A stretch of DNA of 64,000 nucleotides from positions 558,001 to 622,000 of the forward strand of contig CANMPP010000001.1 in NCBI GenBank assembly GCA_947499735.1, given 5' to 3'. A program made the translations under genes and the position numbers. This document shows, piece after piece, positions 19,325 through 29,181 of this stretch (positions are counted from its first letter, which is position 1; each line of letters starts with the position of its first letter). The DNA comes from an uncultured Pelagimonas sp. (GTDB taxonomy: Bacteria; Pseudomonadota; Alphaproteobacteria; Rhodobacterales; Rhodobacteraceae). The notes beneath the pieces were generated by a model that searched no databases, was not told where the DNA came from, and was given only the letters and a program-made list of their open reading frames with translations.

Positions 19325-20194
19325 ATGACACGTATCAATATAATCTTGGCAGGCGTTGCTCTGCTGGTTTTCCTTCTTCTGTCTTCGATTTTCGTTGTGA
19401 ACGAAAAAGAAAAGGCATTGGTTCTGCAATTTGGTCAGATTAAGCGCCCTGCGAATGATCCTGGCCTGTATTTCAAAGTGCCCTTCATTCAGGAGGTCGC
19501 GCGTTACGATGACCGGATCCGTTCTTTGGAAACGCCCGAATTCGAAGTCACGCCGTCGGATGATCGCCGTCTGTTGGTTGACGCCTTCGCGCGCTACCGG
19601 ATTGCCGATGTAGAATTGTTCCGTGAACGTGTATCAGGTGGTTTGCCGCAGGGGGAAAGCCTGCTGCGCTCGATCATCAACACACAGATCCGTCAGGTTC
19701 TGGGTGCTGACCAGGTTACGTCCAACACGATTCTATCTGACGATCGCCGTGAATTGATGGTTCGTATCCGTGATGCATCTCGGATTGAGGCAAGAAACCT
19801 TGGTTTGGATGTGGTGGATGTGCGTTTGAAGCAAACAAACCTACCTGATCAAAACCTGGATTCGACATTTGCGCGTATGCGTGCGGAACGGGAACGCGAG
19901 GCGGCGGACGAAATCGCACGCGGTAACGAAGCGGCACAACGTGTGAGTGCTCTGGCTGATAGAACGGTTGTTGAAACGCAGTCTGAAGCAGAGAAAGACG
20001 CCAATATCATTCGTGGTGAAGCAGATGCTGAGCGCAATGCGATTTTTGCTGAAAGCTATGGCGCAGATCCAGAATTCTTTGCTTTCTATCGTTCGCTTCA
20101 AGCTTATGAAACTGCGCTGAAGGACTCTAATATGGTGATTACGCCTGACAGTCAGTTCTTTGAATATTTCGCGTCAGAAAAGCCTCAACAGTGA
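19325..20194 (+). CDS. hflC: FtsH protease modulator HflC
   Basis: 289 residues. GGAGG within the last hflK codons lies nine bases before the ATG. One N-terminal helix (about 4-24) is followed by an SPFH domain (FVVNEKEKALVLQFGQIKRP) and the conserved coiled coil RMRAEREREAADEIARGNEA with SEAEKDANIIRGEADAERNA. It is the partner of HflK. The next gene overlaps its stop codon. Confidence 0.96.
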   Translation: MTRINIILAGVALLVFLLLSSIFVVNEKEKALVLQFGQIKRPANDPGLYFKVPFIQEVARYDDRIRSLETPEFEVTPSDDRRLLVDAFARYRIADVELFRERVSGGLPQGESLLRSIINTQIRQVLGADQVTSNTILSDDRRELMVRIRDASRIEARNLGLDVVDVRLKQTNLPDQNLDSTFARMRAEREREAADEIARGNEAAQRVSALADRTVVETQSEAEKDANIIRGEADAERNAIFAESYGADPEFFAFYRSLQAYETALKDSNMVITPDSQFFEYFASEKPQQ

Positions 20195-20391
20195 GTTGGG
20201 AAATAATATTGGCAGGATCCGCTATGGTTCTTGTTTTCGAGGGGCTGGCCTATGCGCTGGCCCCTTCACTTTTAGAACGTATCTTAGAAGCGTTGCGGGC
20301 CATGCCGCAGGAACATCTGCGCTGGTTCGGGCTATCTGTATGTTTTATCGGTATTGTGCTGCTCTATTGTGTGAGCCTGTATTTCCATTAA
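20191..20391 (+). CDS. DUF2065 small membrane protein
   Basis: 66 residues from a GTG that overlaps the hflC stop (GTGA), so it is translationally coupled. Two membrane helices flank a short amphipathic loop: FEGLAYALAPSLLERILEAL and LRWFGLSVCFIGIVLLYCVS. The pattern EGxxxALAPxxxxRxLxxL is that of DUF2065, a family repeatedly found behind hflKC. A role in the HflKC-FtsH or DegP system is inferred from position only. Confidence 0.85.
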   Translation: MSWEIILAGSAMVLVFEGLAYALAPSLLERILEALRAMPQEHLRWFGLSVCFIGIVLLYCVSLYFH

Positions 20392-20644
20392 CGCGTTAGG
20401 CCATCTATCATTTGGATGGCGGGGATTGCGTTGGAAGGCTGCGTTTTCGGGAAAAGAAACATCTGATTTGCCAAAACGTGAGAATTTTGAAATGTTTCCA
20501 TCACTTTTTCACGATTTATCTGTTTTGGTTATTGGGAGTCGCGGCAAATCCCCTATCTTAGATCTACCGGACGCAGATGCAGACAGGCGAAGCAGGGGCC
20601 CAAGGGCAGGATCCAACGCTTGTCATGAAACTAAGGAGTATACT

Positions 20645-22120
20645 GTGATATCCCAAACTCTGGCACTGAAACGTGACATCGCAACGCCGATCCGTTTGTT
20701 TTGGCTGACAACTCTATCCGTTTTTTTGATCATGTCGCAATCGCTGCTGGCTCAAACGCGCGGCGCGCCGGATAGCTTTGCTGATTTGGCCGAGGGGATT
20801 AGCCCATCTGTTGTGAACATTACGACATCAACAGTTGTCGCTGGGCGTGCAGACGGTCCGCAAGGTATTGTACCAGAAGGGTCCCCGTTTGAAGATTTCT
20901 TTCGCGAGTTTCGGGATCGTAATGGCGAAGATGGTCAAACACCACGTCGGTCCTCTGCGCTGGGCTCGGGGTTTGTCATCTCTGAGGATGGGTTCATTGT
21001 CACCAACAATCACGTGATTGAAGGGGCGGATGAAATCCTGATCGAATTTTTTTCTGGTGATGAGCTGCCGGCAGAACTGATCGGAACGGATCCGAAAACG
21101 GATATCGCTCTGCTAAAGGTTGAAGCAAGCGCACCTTTGCCATTTGTGCCCTTTGGTGACAGTGACACAGCGCGCGTTGGCGATTGGGTTGTCGCGATGG
21201 GCAATCCGCTGGGGCAGGGTTTTTCTGTTTCTGCAGGCATTGTGTCTGCGCGCAATCGTGCACTTTCAGGAACCTATGACGACTACATTCAGACGGATGC
21301 GGCGATCAACCGAGGGAACTCGGGTGGCCCATTGTTCAATTTGAATGGGGAAGTCATCGGCGTGAATACCGCAATCCTGTCACCGAATGGCGGATCTATC
21401 GGTATCGGTTTCTCGATGGCATCAAATGTTGTCACGCGTGTCGTTGGCCAGTTGAAGGAATTCGGGGAAACCCGCCGTGGCTGGTTGGGTGTGTCTATTC
21501 AGGATCTCACAGATGAATTGGCTGAAACCCTGGGATTGGAAAGCACAGAAGGCGCACTTGTTTCTAATGTACCTGAGGGGCCTGCCAAAGAAGGTGGTAT
21601 TCTAGCGGGCGATGTCATTTTGAATTTTGATGGCACTAAAATTGAAGACACCCGCCATTTGGTGAATATCGTAGGCAATTCTGATGTCGGGAAAACCGTG
21701 CGCGTGGTTGTCAGCCGCGATGGCCAAACAGAAACGTTGAAAGTCACTTTGGCACGTCGCGAGGATGTTGAACGCAGCGCGGCCGAAGAAACCGTCGAGG
21801 ACACACCGGAAGCGCCGGTTGCCGAAGAACTCCTTGGTATGACATTGTCCCCTTTGACCAGTGCATTGCGCGAAGAACTGCAATTGGCTGATACGGTCAA
21901 AGGTCTGGCTTTAACAGATGTCGATGAAGCGTCCGAAGCTTATGAAAAAGGCATGCGGGCCGGCGATGTAATCGCGGAAGTCGCCCAGACAGAAGTGCTA
22001 AGCGTGCAAGATTTTCAGGCACAAATTGACACAGCGAAAGAGGCTGGAAAGGCATCTATCCTGTTGTTGGTCCGTCGTGCGGGGAATCCGCGGTTTATGA
22101 CCTTGTCGATCGAAGACTAG
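20645..22120 (+). CDS. degP: Periplasmic serine endoprotease, Do/DegP family
   Basis: 491 residues from the GTG at 20645, with AAGGAG seven bases upstream; the frame stays open to 20426 but that part has no family match. The signal peptide ends near SLLAQ. The catalytic triad is His in TNNHVIEGADEI, Asp in KTDIALLKVE and Ser in NRGNSGGPLFN. Two PDZ domains follow (about 275-360 and 395-485). It degrades or refolds damaged envelope proteins. The placement directly after hflKC-DUF2065 is common in alphaproteobacteria and joins membrane and periplasmic quality control. A terminator follows. Confidence 0.95.
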   Translation: MISQTLALKRDIATPIRLFWLTTLSVFLIMSQSLLAQTRGAPDSFADLAEGISPSVVNITTSTVVAGRADGPQGIVPEGSPFEDFFREFRDRNGEDGQTPRRSSALGSGFVISEDGFIVTNNHVIEGADEILIEFFSGDELPAELIGTDPKTDIALLKVEASAPLPFVPFGDSDTARVGDWVVAMGNPLGQGFSVSAGIVSARNRALSGTYDDYIQTDAAINRGNSGGPLFNLNGEVIGVNTAILSPNGGSIGIGFSMASNVVTRVVGQLKEFGETRRGWLGVSIQDLTDELAETLGLESTEGALVSNVPEGPAKEGGILAGDVILNFDGTKIEDTRHLVNIVGNSDVGKTVRVVVSRDGQTETLKVTLARREDVERSAAEETVEDTPEAPVAEELLGMTLSPLTSALREELQLADTVKGLALTDVDEASEAYEKGMRAGDVIAEVAQTEVLSVQDFQAQIDTAKEAGKASILLLVRRAGNPRFMTLSIED

Positions 22121-22142
22121 ATTTTGCACAGACTGTAATTTG

Positions 22143-22170
22143 AAAAGGCGCTCTATAGGGCGCCTTTTTT
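22143..22170 (+). terminator. Rho-independent terminator after degP
   Basis: AAAAGGCGC and GCGCCTTTT form a nine-base stem with an eight-base loop, followed by further T residues, 23 bases after the degP stop. Confidence 0.92.
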
Positions 22171-22370
22171 ATTATTTAGATGCTTCGCGATACTGCTCTC
22201 AATCTGTGCTCCACCCCATAATTTTCGGGATAAATTTTTCGGAACATATTGGGGGTCATGTGTTGATATGAATATAGATTAGACACAGCTGCCTTTTTTA
22301 AATCGTATCTATCAAAACTGCTGAAGCGGTTCTCTGGACACTGCTCGCGAGATATCCTAACCCAAAGTAA

Positions 22371-22723
<353 letters not shown>

Positions 22724-22724
<1 letters not shown>

Positions 22725-23473
22725 TGATCAACCGGGGCAAACGGTTCCTGCAGATTGTGGCCGCTATGGCCGCATCTGTGATTGCCCCAACCGCTTCTAC
22801 TGCAGATGAATGGCGTGTTGATACCGCAGTGTTTGCAGAACCGACAACGCGCTATTCCCACGGCGTATTGGGGGATAATGTTGAATATGGGCAATTACAT
22901 ATTCGGTTAGGCCATCCATCCGGTCTGCAAAAAGACCTGCATGTGACATTACCCCAATCCCGCGTGTTTGAGGATATTGAGCCACGATTGTGGGATGTAA
23001 CCGGGGACGGTGCACCAGAAGTCGTGGTGGTTGAATCGTCAAATACGGCGGGTGACCAATTGGCGATCTATGACTGGAGTGGCCAAAAGATTGCCGCCAC
23101 CCCGCATATCGGCACCCCAAATCGATGGTTGGCGCCTGTTGGTGCAGGGGATTTGGATGGGGATGGGCATATTGAAATTGCATATGTTGATCGCCCCCAT
23201 CTGGCCAAAACACTGCGTATCTGGCGTTTTCAGAATGATCAGTTGACCGAAATTGCCCAAATGTCGGGATTTTCGAACCATCGAATAGGCTGGGATTATA
23301 TTCTGGGTGGCATTAAGTCCTGTCCTGATCAGCCAATTCAGATGGTTCTGCCGACGGGGGATTGGCGCAGCATTGTTGCACTTCAATTGGATAATGAAGA
23401 AATCAAAACCACGGAATTGATCCCGTATTCACGCCAGTCTTTGCAACAAGCGATGTCATGCCCTTCAAAATGA
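22724..23473 (+). CDS. Exported FG-GAP/VCBS-like repeat protein
   Basis: 249 residues with a signal peptide (about 1-27, ending TASTADE). The mature part carries beta-propeller repeat motifs of the FG-GAP type, with calcium-binding-like loops: RLWDVTGDGAPEVVVVES and APVGAGDLDGDGHIEIAYVD. It should be periplasmic or surface exposed. It overlaps the ferredoxin stop by one base (TGATG), so both are translated together, which is an odd pairing of a cytosolic electron carrier with an exported protein. Its function is unknown. Confidence 0.8.
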
Positions 23474-23522
23474 ACGACATAAATGCTTTGCATCCCGAGC
23501 CAGCCGGGGATAACCAAGCGCC

Positions 23523-24335
23523 ATGAGAATTCTGTTTCTGGGCGATGTGATGGGCCGGGCCGGACGGACAGCCATCACGGAAAATGTAAAACAGCTGCGC
23601 GCAGACTGGCGGCTGGATATGATTATCGTGAATGGCGAAAACGCCTCTGGTGGCATGGGCCTAACCGGGGCGCATGCCAAGGTCATGCTTGATGCTGGCG
23701 TTGATGTTTTGACCCTTGGCGATCACGCATTTGATCAAAAGGATATGCTGACCTATATCGCCGGCGAAAAGCGGGTGATACGGCCTATTAACTTTGCCAA
23801 AACTGCCCCTGGGCGCGGTGCGGCGTTGTTTTCTGATACGCGTGGTCGAAAAGTTTTGGTGGCCCAGGTTCTGGGACAGGTCTTTATGAAGCGGGCCTAT
23901 GACGATCCGTTTTCTGCTATGGATCAAATCCTGAAGAAACATCCATTGAGTGGTCAGGCACATGCAATCGTCGTTGATGTTCATTGCGAAGCAACATCTG
24001 AAAAAATGGGTATGGGCCATTTTTGCGATGGTCGGGCCAGCCTTGTTGTGGGCACGCATACACATGTTCCAACAGGAGATGCGCAGATTTTGCCGGGCGG
24101 AACGGCATACCTGAGCGATGCTGGCATGTGTGGTGACTATAATTCTGTCATTGGTATGGAAAAGGCCGAACCTATGCGGCGCTTTGTGACCGGTATGACC
24201 AAATCGCGATTTGAACCCGCCAAGGGCGAAGCGACCTTATCAGGTGTTTTTGTCGAAACAGATGATCGTACAGGAAAGGCCGTTCAGGTTAAAATGGTCC
24301 GTCAGGGTGGCCGTTTGGAGCAATCCGGGCTTTGA
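23523..24335 (+). CDS. TIGR00282 family metallophosphoesterase (YmdB-like)
   Basis: 270 residues, the family length. Metal-binding motifs of the calcineurin-like fold are FLGDVMGRAGR, NGENASGGMG, LGDHAFDQ, VDVHCEATSEK and GTHTHVPT, followed by SDAGMCGDYNSVIGM. Bacillus YmdB of this family hydrolyses 2',3'-cyclic nucleotides and affects RNA turnover; a similar activity is inferred here. It stands 49 bases after the FG-GAP gene. In alphaproteobacteria it commonly lies near yebC, as here (2.1 kb away). Confidence 0.93.
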   Translation: MRILFLGDVMGRAGRTAITENVKQLRADWRLDMIIVNGENASGGMGLTGAHAKVMLDAGVDVLTLGDHAFDQKDMLTYIAGEKRVIRPINFAKTAPGRGAALFSDTRGRKVLVAQVLGQVFMKRAYDDPFSAMDQILKKHPLSGQAHAIVVDVHCEATSEKMGMGHFCDGRASLVVGTHTHVPTGDAQILPGGTAYLSDAGMCGDYNSVIGMEKAEPMRRFVTGMTKSRFEPAKGEATLSGVFVETDDRTGKAVQVKMVRQGGRLEQSGL

Positions 24336-24565
24336 CCCTTTAAGGCTGGGCTATGACTTTTGCGGTCGGCACACACCCTTTGCTGAATTGGCGGATCTGA
24401 CTTTTCAGCGTCTAGAAAAGATCGTTTAAGCCGCGAATTTCAGAGCAATTTTGGAAAAAACCCATCTTCTGAGAGCTTTATCGCTTGTTCTAGGAAGATC
24501 TCTACGTCAAATTGATGCGGTTGGCATAGACTGGGCCGGACAATTTGTCCCGATTAAAGGTGCTT

Positions 24566-26344
24566 ATGGGATTTTTTGAGCTCAATCAGGCGATACAGGC
24601 CTATCTTGCAATTGCGACTGTCGTCGTGATGTTTGTTTTGTTTCTGCGCGAGGTTTTCCCGACAGAAGTTGTTGCGATTGGCGGGGTTGGCTTTCTGCTG
24701 GCCACGGGTGTTCTTCCATATGAAGCAGGTCTTGCGGTTCTGGCAAACCCTGCGCCCTGGACCATTGCGGCGATGTTTTTGGTCATGGGGGCCTTGGTGC
24801 GCACCGGGGCATTAGATGCTTTTACCTCTTTTGCACAGGAACAAGTCCTGAAACGCCCTAAAAAGGCAATCGCTGGAATAGCAGTGGTTGTCGTGACCGC
24901 CTCGGCATTTATGAATAACACACCGGTTGTTGTTGTCATGATACCTGTCGTGGTTCAGATTTCACGATCTCTTGGGCTGGCACCGTCAAAACTTTTGATC
25001 CCTTTGTCCTATGCAGCGGTTCTAGGGGGAACCACCACATTGATTGGGACATCCACCAACTTGCTGGTGGATGGTGTTGCGCGAGGGCAGGGGATGGAAC
25101 CGTTTTCCATCTTCGAAGTAACGCCCTTGGCCATTATCCTTGTGATCTTTGGTATGAGCTATCTGGTCCTGATTGGCCGTTACCTTTTGCCTGAGCGAAC
25201 ATCGATGGCGGGGCTACTTTCTGATCGTTCCCGAATGAAATTCTTTACGGAAGCGGTCATTCCGCCGGAAAGCAACCTGATTGGTCGTGAAGTCCTGGAT
25301 GTTAAGCTGTTCCAACGTGAAGGCGTACGTTTGGTCGATGTGATCCGAAATGACGAATCTTTGCGCCGCAACTTGGAAGGTGTGGCATTGCAATTGGGGG
25401 ATCGCGTGGTTCTGCGGACGCCCATGGCGGAACTGCTTAGCTTGCAGCGCAACAAATCTCTGAAACGCATGGATCAGGTTTCAGCTAAGGAAACCTCGAC
25501 CGTAGAAGTCCTGATCACGCCAGATTGTAAGATGGTGGGACGCGTCATGGGCGGGATGCGGTTGCGGCGTCGCTATGGCGTATACCCATTGGCTGTTCAT
25601 CGTCGGAACCAGAATATTGGTCGCCAGATTGATGATCTGGTTGTGCGTGTTGGGGACACTCTTTTGTTGGAAGGCGCACCAGAAGATATCCAACGCTTGG
25701 CCGAGGAAATGAACCTGATTGATGTGGCCAAACCTAAAGCCAAGGCATTTCGACGCGGGCATGCACCCGTGGCTTTGGCGTCTTTGGCTGGTGTTGTGAT
25801 TGCTGCATCCTTCGGTGTTCCAATCCTCGCGGCGGCTGTGGTTGCCGTTGCCGTTGTTCTTTTGTCCGGATGCGTTGATGCGGAAGAGGCATTTTCCTTT
25901 ATTGAAGGGCGTCTATTGGCGCTGATTTTTGCGATGCTTGCCATTGGTGCGGCGCTGCAGGCATCCGGTGCGGTTGAATTGCTGGTTGCCGCAGTGGCAC
26001 CCTGGATGACAATGTTGCCGGGTTTCTTGCTCATTTGGGCCGTATATTTACTGACATCCGTTCTGACAGAAATGGTATCCAACAATGCGGTCGCCGTTGT
26101 TGTCACGCCGATTGCCATATCATTGGCGCAGGCACTGGGCATTGACCCAAGACCTCTGGTCGTTGCGGTTATGTTGGCCGCGTCTTGTAGTTTTGCAACG
26201 CCAATTGGGTATCAGACCAATACAATGGTTTACGGTCCGGGCGGATATAAATTCAGTGATTTCTTAAAAGTGGGCATCCCCCTGAATATCAGCGTTGGAT
26301 TGCTGGCTTCGCTTTTGATCCCACTTTTTTGGCCATTGTCATAA
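24566..26344 (+). CDS. SLC13/DASS-type transporter with two RCK-C domains
   Basis: 592 residues from the ATG at 24566 (AAAGG upstream; a TTG at 24545 is possible). Membrane segments fill about 10-195 and 405-590, and between them lie two TrkA-C/RCK-C regions (about 210-295 and 300-385). The sodium/anion motifs MNNTPVVVVMIPVV and GGTTTLIGTSTNLLVDG in the first half, and TEMVSNNAVAVVVTPIAIS with SFATPIGYQTNTMVYGPGGY in the second, define the divalent anion:Na+ symporter family. Candidates are sulfate or dicarboxylates; the RCK-containing subgroup often moves sulfate, but no sulfur genes are adjacent. Confidence 0.87.
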   Translation: MGFFELNQAIQAYLAIATVVVMFVLFLREVFPTEVVAIGGVGFLLATGVLPYEAGLAVLANPAPWTIAAMFLVMGALVRTGALDAFTSFAQEQVLKRPKKAIAGIAVVVVTASAFMNNTPVVVVMIPVVVQISRSLGLAPSKLLIPLSYAAVLGGTTTLIGTSTNLLVDGVARGQGMEPFSIFEVTPLAIILVIFGMSYLVLIGRYLLPERTSMAGLLSDRSRMKFFTEAVIPPESNLIGREVLDVKLFQREGVRLVDVIRNDESLRRNLEGVALQLGDRVVLRTPMAELLSLQRNKSLKRMDQVSAKETSTVEVLITPDCKMVGRVMGGMRLRRRYGVYPLAVHRRNQNIGRQIDDLVVRVGDTLLLEGAPEDIQRLAEEMNLIDVAKPKAKAFRRGHAPVALASLAGVVIAASFGVPILAAAVVAVAVVLLSGCVDAEEAFSFIEGRLLALIFAMLAIGAALQASGAVELLVAAVAPWMTMLPGFLLIWAVYLLTSVLTEMVSNNAVAVVVTPIAISLAQALGIDPRPLVVAVMLAASCSFATPIGYQTNTMVYGPGGYKFSDFLKVGIPLNISVGLLASLLIPLFWPLS

Positions 26345-26476
26345 TTTCAATAGGGCGGATGGATCAGAAGAGATATGTCAATCTCAATGCGTTTGATCAG
26401 CTGGTCTTGGCAAACAGGGGTAGCCCGGTTTATAGAGACCCCCAGTTAATCGATCAGACAAGATGAGGCTTCCGAC

Positions 26477-27217
26477 ATGGCTGGCCATTCCAAATGGGCA
26501 AATATTCAGCACCGCAAAGGCCGTCAGGACAAAATCCGCGGCAAGCTGTTTTCCAAACTCTCTAAAGAGATCACCGTTGCTGCCAAAATGGGCGACCCCG
26601 ATCCAGAGAAGAACCCGCGCCTGCGCTTAGCAGTGAAAGAGGCGCGTTCAAATTCGATGCCGAAAGATAATATCGATCGCGCGATTAAAAAGGCTGCGGG
26701 CGGTGAAGGCGATGATTACGTCGAAATTCGCTACGAAGGATATGGTCCGGGTGGTGTTGCGGTGATCGTTGAGGCGATGACCGACAATAAAAACCGTACC
26801 GCGTCGACCGTGCGCTCTACCTTTACCAAAAATGGCGGCAGCTTGGGCGAAACCGGATCTGTTGGATTTATGTTCGACCGTGTTGGTGAAGTTGTTTATG
26901 CCGCTTCTGTCGGCGACAATGACACCGTTATGGAAGCTGCGATTGAAGCTGGTGCTGAGGATGTAGAAAGCTCTGAGGACAACCATGTTGTCTATTGTGC
27001 TGATACGGATCTAAACGATGTTTCAAGCGCATTGGAAACCGCACTTGGGGAATCTGAAAGCACCAAATTGATCTGGAAACCGACAACGTCCACGGAACTG
27101 GATCTTGAAGGTATGCAAAAGCTGATGAAGCTGATCGATGCGTTGGAAGATGACGACGACATTCAACGTGTCACGGCGAATTTTGAAGCTTCCGATGAAG
27201 TCATGGAACAACTCTGA
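26477..27217 (+). CDS. yebC: YebC/PmpR family translation and regulatory factor
   Basis: 246 residues. The start [18 protein letters not shown] and the motifs [36 protein letters not shown] and NKNRTASxVR are unmistakable. YebC proteins were first described as DNA-binding regulators, and work on some members shows action on ribosomes stalled at proline-rich stretches. The gene stands alone with its own upstream space of about 130 bases. Confidence 0.97.
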   Translation: MAGHSKWANIQHRKGRQDKIRGKLFSKLSKEITVAAKMGDPDPEKNPRLRLAVKEARSNSMPKDNIDRAIKKAAGGEGDDYVEIRYEGYGPGGVAVIVEAMTDNKNRTASTVRSTFTKNGGSLGETGSVGFMFDRVGEVVYAASVGDNDTVMEAAIEAGAEDVESSEDNHVVYCADTDLNDVSSALETALGESESTKLIWKPTTSTELDLEGMQKLMKLIDALEDDDDIQRVTANFEASDEVMEQL

Positions 27218-27318
27218 TAGGCGATACGCTTTTATTTGATAGTTGAACTAAAGGGGCGTGTTATGCGTCCCTTTTTTGCGTTTTGATCCTGTTGGATCTG
27301 CTGAAGGAGGATGCCCGT

Positions 27319-27918
27319 TTGTTGTCATCAATCGTGAATGGATTTGGGTTGGGCCTAGGTTTGATCGTCGCAATTGGCGCGCAAAATGCGTTTGTTCTGC
27401 GCACGGGATTGCTCAAAAAACACGTTTTTCTTGTGTGTACGATTTGCGTAATATCCGATGCCACTTTGATCATCGCAGGCGTCGCTGGAATTGGCGGTAT
27501 TATCGTATCCATACCGGGGTTGGAAACCAGCATGCGTTGGGCCGGTGCCCTGTTCTTAATCTGGCTTGGCGCGAAATCTGCTTATGCCAGCTGGAAGGGA
27601 ACCGGGGCTTTGTCAGCGGGTGATGCGGCAGGCAGCGCGTGGCAAGCGGCGGTTACAGCGTTTTCTCTGACCTGGCTAAACCCCCATGTATATGTTGACA
27701 CCGTTTTATTACTTGGGTCGCTTTCGGCACAATTTTCATCCCGTTTTGGATTTGCCTTGGGCGGTGTTTTTGCTTCGACGATGTTTTTCTATGCTTTGGG
27801 ATATGGTGCAAGATTGCTCGCGCCCATTATGAAACGCCCAAGCAGCTGGCGGGTTCTGGACGGAATGATCGCACTTATTATGTTCAGCATCGCATCTAGT
27901 TTGATCTGGCACGCTTAG
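27319..27918 (+). CDS. LysE/ArgO family amino-acid exporter
   Basis: 199 residues from a TTG at 27319, chosen because AAGGAGG lies exactly eight bases before it; the track start further up lacks one. Six membrane segments. The LysE signature GLIVAIGAQNAFVLRTGLLK follows the first helix, and TWLNPHVYVDTVLLLG contains the conserved Asn-Pro-His. The family exports basic amino acids such as arginine or lysine. The following DMT exporter starts 69 bases later and may share the transcript. Confidence 0.9.
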   Translation: MLSSIVNGFGLGLGLIVAIGAQNAFVLRTGLLKKHVFLVCTICVISDATLIIAGVAGIGGIIVSIPGLETSMRWAGALFLIWLGAKSAYASWKGTGALSAGDAAGSAWQAAVTAFSLTWLNPHVYVDTVLLLGSLSAQFSSRFGFALGGVFASTMFFYALGYGARLLAPIMKRPSSWRVLDGMIALIMFSIASSLIWHA

Positions 27919-27987
27919 TTCTTTGTGGTTGAATATGGTACGATTTTTGGCTTGTCCCCGGATTTTAATGCGATACAGGGCACGGTC

Positions 27988-28860
27988 ATGAATAATACGA
28001 ATGCACAACAGAACCCGGCGCTGGGCATCTTCTTTATGGTCCTAACAGGGCTGTGTTTTGTGGCTATGACAGCGGTCGTGAAAGCACAAGTCAGTCATTT
28101 ACCTGCCATTCAAACGTCCTTTCTGCGTTTCTTTTTGGGTTTGGTTTTCGTCCTGCCCGCCTGGAAAAGTATCTTTGCCATTCCGCGTTCACCCAAATTG
28201 ATCAAATTACTGACACTGCGGAGCGTTTTTCACGCCTTTGCCGTTGTGTGCTGGTTCTATTCCATGACGCGCATTCCAATTGCGGAAGTCACGGCGATGA
28301 ATCATCTCAATCCGGTGTTCATCACACTTTTGGCAGCGTTGTTATTGGGGGAAAAACTGGGAAATGGACGGATCATTGCCGTTTTCGTAGCGTTGATTGG
28401 GGCATTTATCGTTTTGCGACCGGGATTTCGTGTCTTGGATCCGGGGCATTTCACCATGTTGCTGACGGCTGCCGGTCTGGCGGGGTCGTATTTGTTGGCC
28501 AAGGTTCTGTCATCACAGATTAGGCCAGCTGCGGTCGTTGCTATCATGTCGATAACGGTTGCCATTTTCCTTGCGCCATTCGCCATCCTTGCGTGGGAAC
28601 CGGTTACTGTACCAGATTTGGTCGCTCTCGGGATGGTCGCAGGCTTAGCAACTTTGGCGCATTATCTGATGACCCGCGCGATGGCTGTAGCCCCGATCAG
28701 CACGATTCAGCCTGTCGTGTTTTTGCAATTGGTTTGGTCCGTCATTCTGGGGGCTGCCTTTTTCGGCGAACCGGTTGACCCTTGGGTCATCGCAGGCGGA
28801 GGTCTTATCATTGCAGCGGTGGTGTTTAATGCCATCAGAGAGGCCAAAGTCGCGGGGTGA
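27988..28860 (+). CDS. DMT superfamily (EamA) transporter
   Basis: 290 residues from the ATG at 27988 (MNNTNAQQNPALG). Ten membrane helices made of two EamA repeats; the first ends around residue 140 and the second holds LATLAHYLMTRAMAVAPIST and QPVVFLQLVWSVILGAAFFG. Members of this group (RhaT/YdcZ-like, S-adenosylmethionine and amino-acid exporters) move small metabolites out of the cell. The substrate is unknown. Confidence 0.88.
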   Translation: MNNTNAQQNPALGIFFMVLTGLCFVAMTAVVKAQVSHLPAIQTSFLRFFLGLVFVLPAWKSIFAIPRSPKLIKLLTLRSVFHAFAVVCWFYSMTRIPIAEVTAMNHLNPVFITLLAALLLGEKLGNGRIIAVFVALIGAFIVLRPGFRVLDPGHFTMLLTAAGLAGSYLLAKVLSSQIRPAAVVAIMSITVAIFLAPFAILAWEPVTVPDLVALGMVAGLATLAHYLMTRAMAVAPISTIQPVVFLQLVWSVILGAAFFGEPVDPWVIAGGGLIIAAVVFNAIREAKVAG

Positions 28861-29006
28861 GTCGCGCGCTCAAATGACGTTTCGGCACGAAAACTGTGTG
28901 AGATACACAAATTTTGAGCGCGATAACTTGGAAATAAAAAAAGATTTACATGTTTATGTTTGTTTGCTCAAAAATGTGTTGAGTGTAACAATGATTCTTG
29001 ATGGCC

Positions 29007-29023
29007 TGACACAAATTGTGTCA
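29007..29023. promoter_or_regulatory. Candidate operator palindrome TGACACAAaTTGTGTCA
   Basis: A perfect 8+1+8 palindrome, 159 bases before the TetR start codon, in an AT-rich gap. Size and symmetry suit a dimeric helix-turn-helix regulator. Half-site-like GACACAA also occurs again near 29110. Which protein binds is an inference. Confidence 0.45.
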
Positions 29024-29054
29024 ATATTTTCATGACAGTAGATTTGCTATTCCT

Positions 29055-29066
29055 AATACTAGTATT
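29055..29066. promoter_or_regulatory. Candidate operator palindrome AATACTAGTATT
   Basis: A 12-base perfect palindrome between the previous palindrome and tetR. It could be a second operator or a promoter-overlapping site. Short palindromes arise by chance in AT-rich DNA, so support is modest. Confidence 0.3.
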
Positions 29067-29181
29067 CAACCGTTCTGATACAATTTTGCGATGATTTCTG
29101 GGTCTTTCCGACACAAAAACGGTCATTCATCATTGAGAATTATGCTTTTTCCGCGCGTAAATTCTGACTAAAGTTTTCCTT

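Larger units (their letters stand above)
28861..29181. other. Regulatory region ahead of the TetR gene
   Basis: 321 bases without a credible gene, clearly more AT-rich than its surroundings. It holds two perfect palindromes (29007-29023 and 29055-29066), listed separately, and presumably the tetR promoter. Confidence 0.5.

Noticed and set aside
20426-20644. Long N-terminal extension of DegP
   Set aside because: The GTG at 20645 has a strong ribosome site and gives a proper signal peptide.
24211-24429. A small frame overlapping the end of the TIGR00282 gene
   Set aside because: It is a shadow in another frame with no ribosome site.
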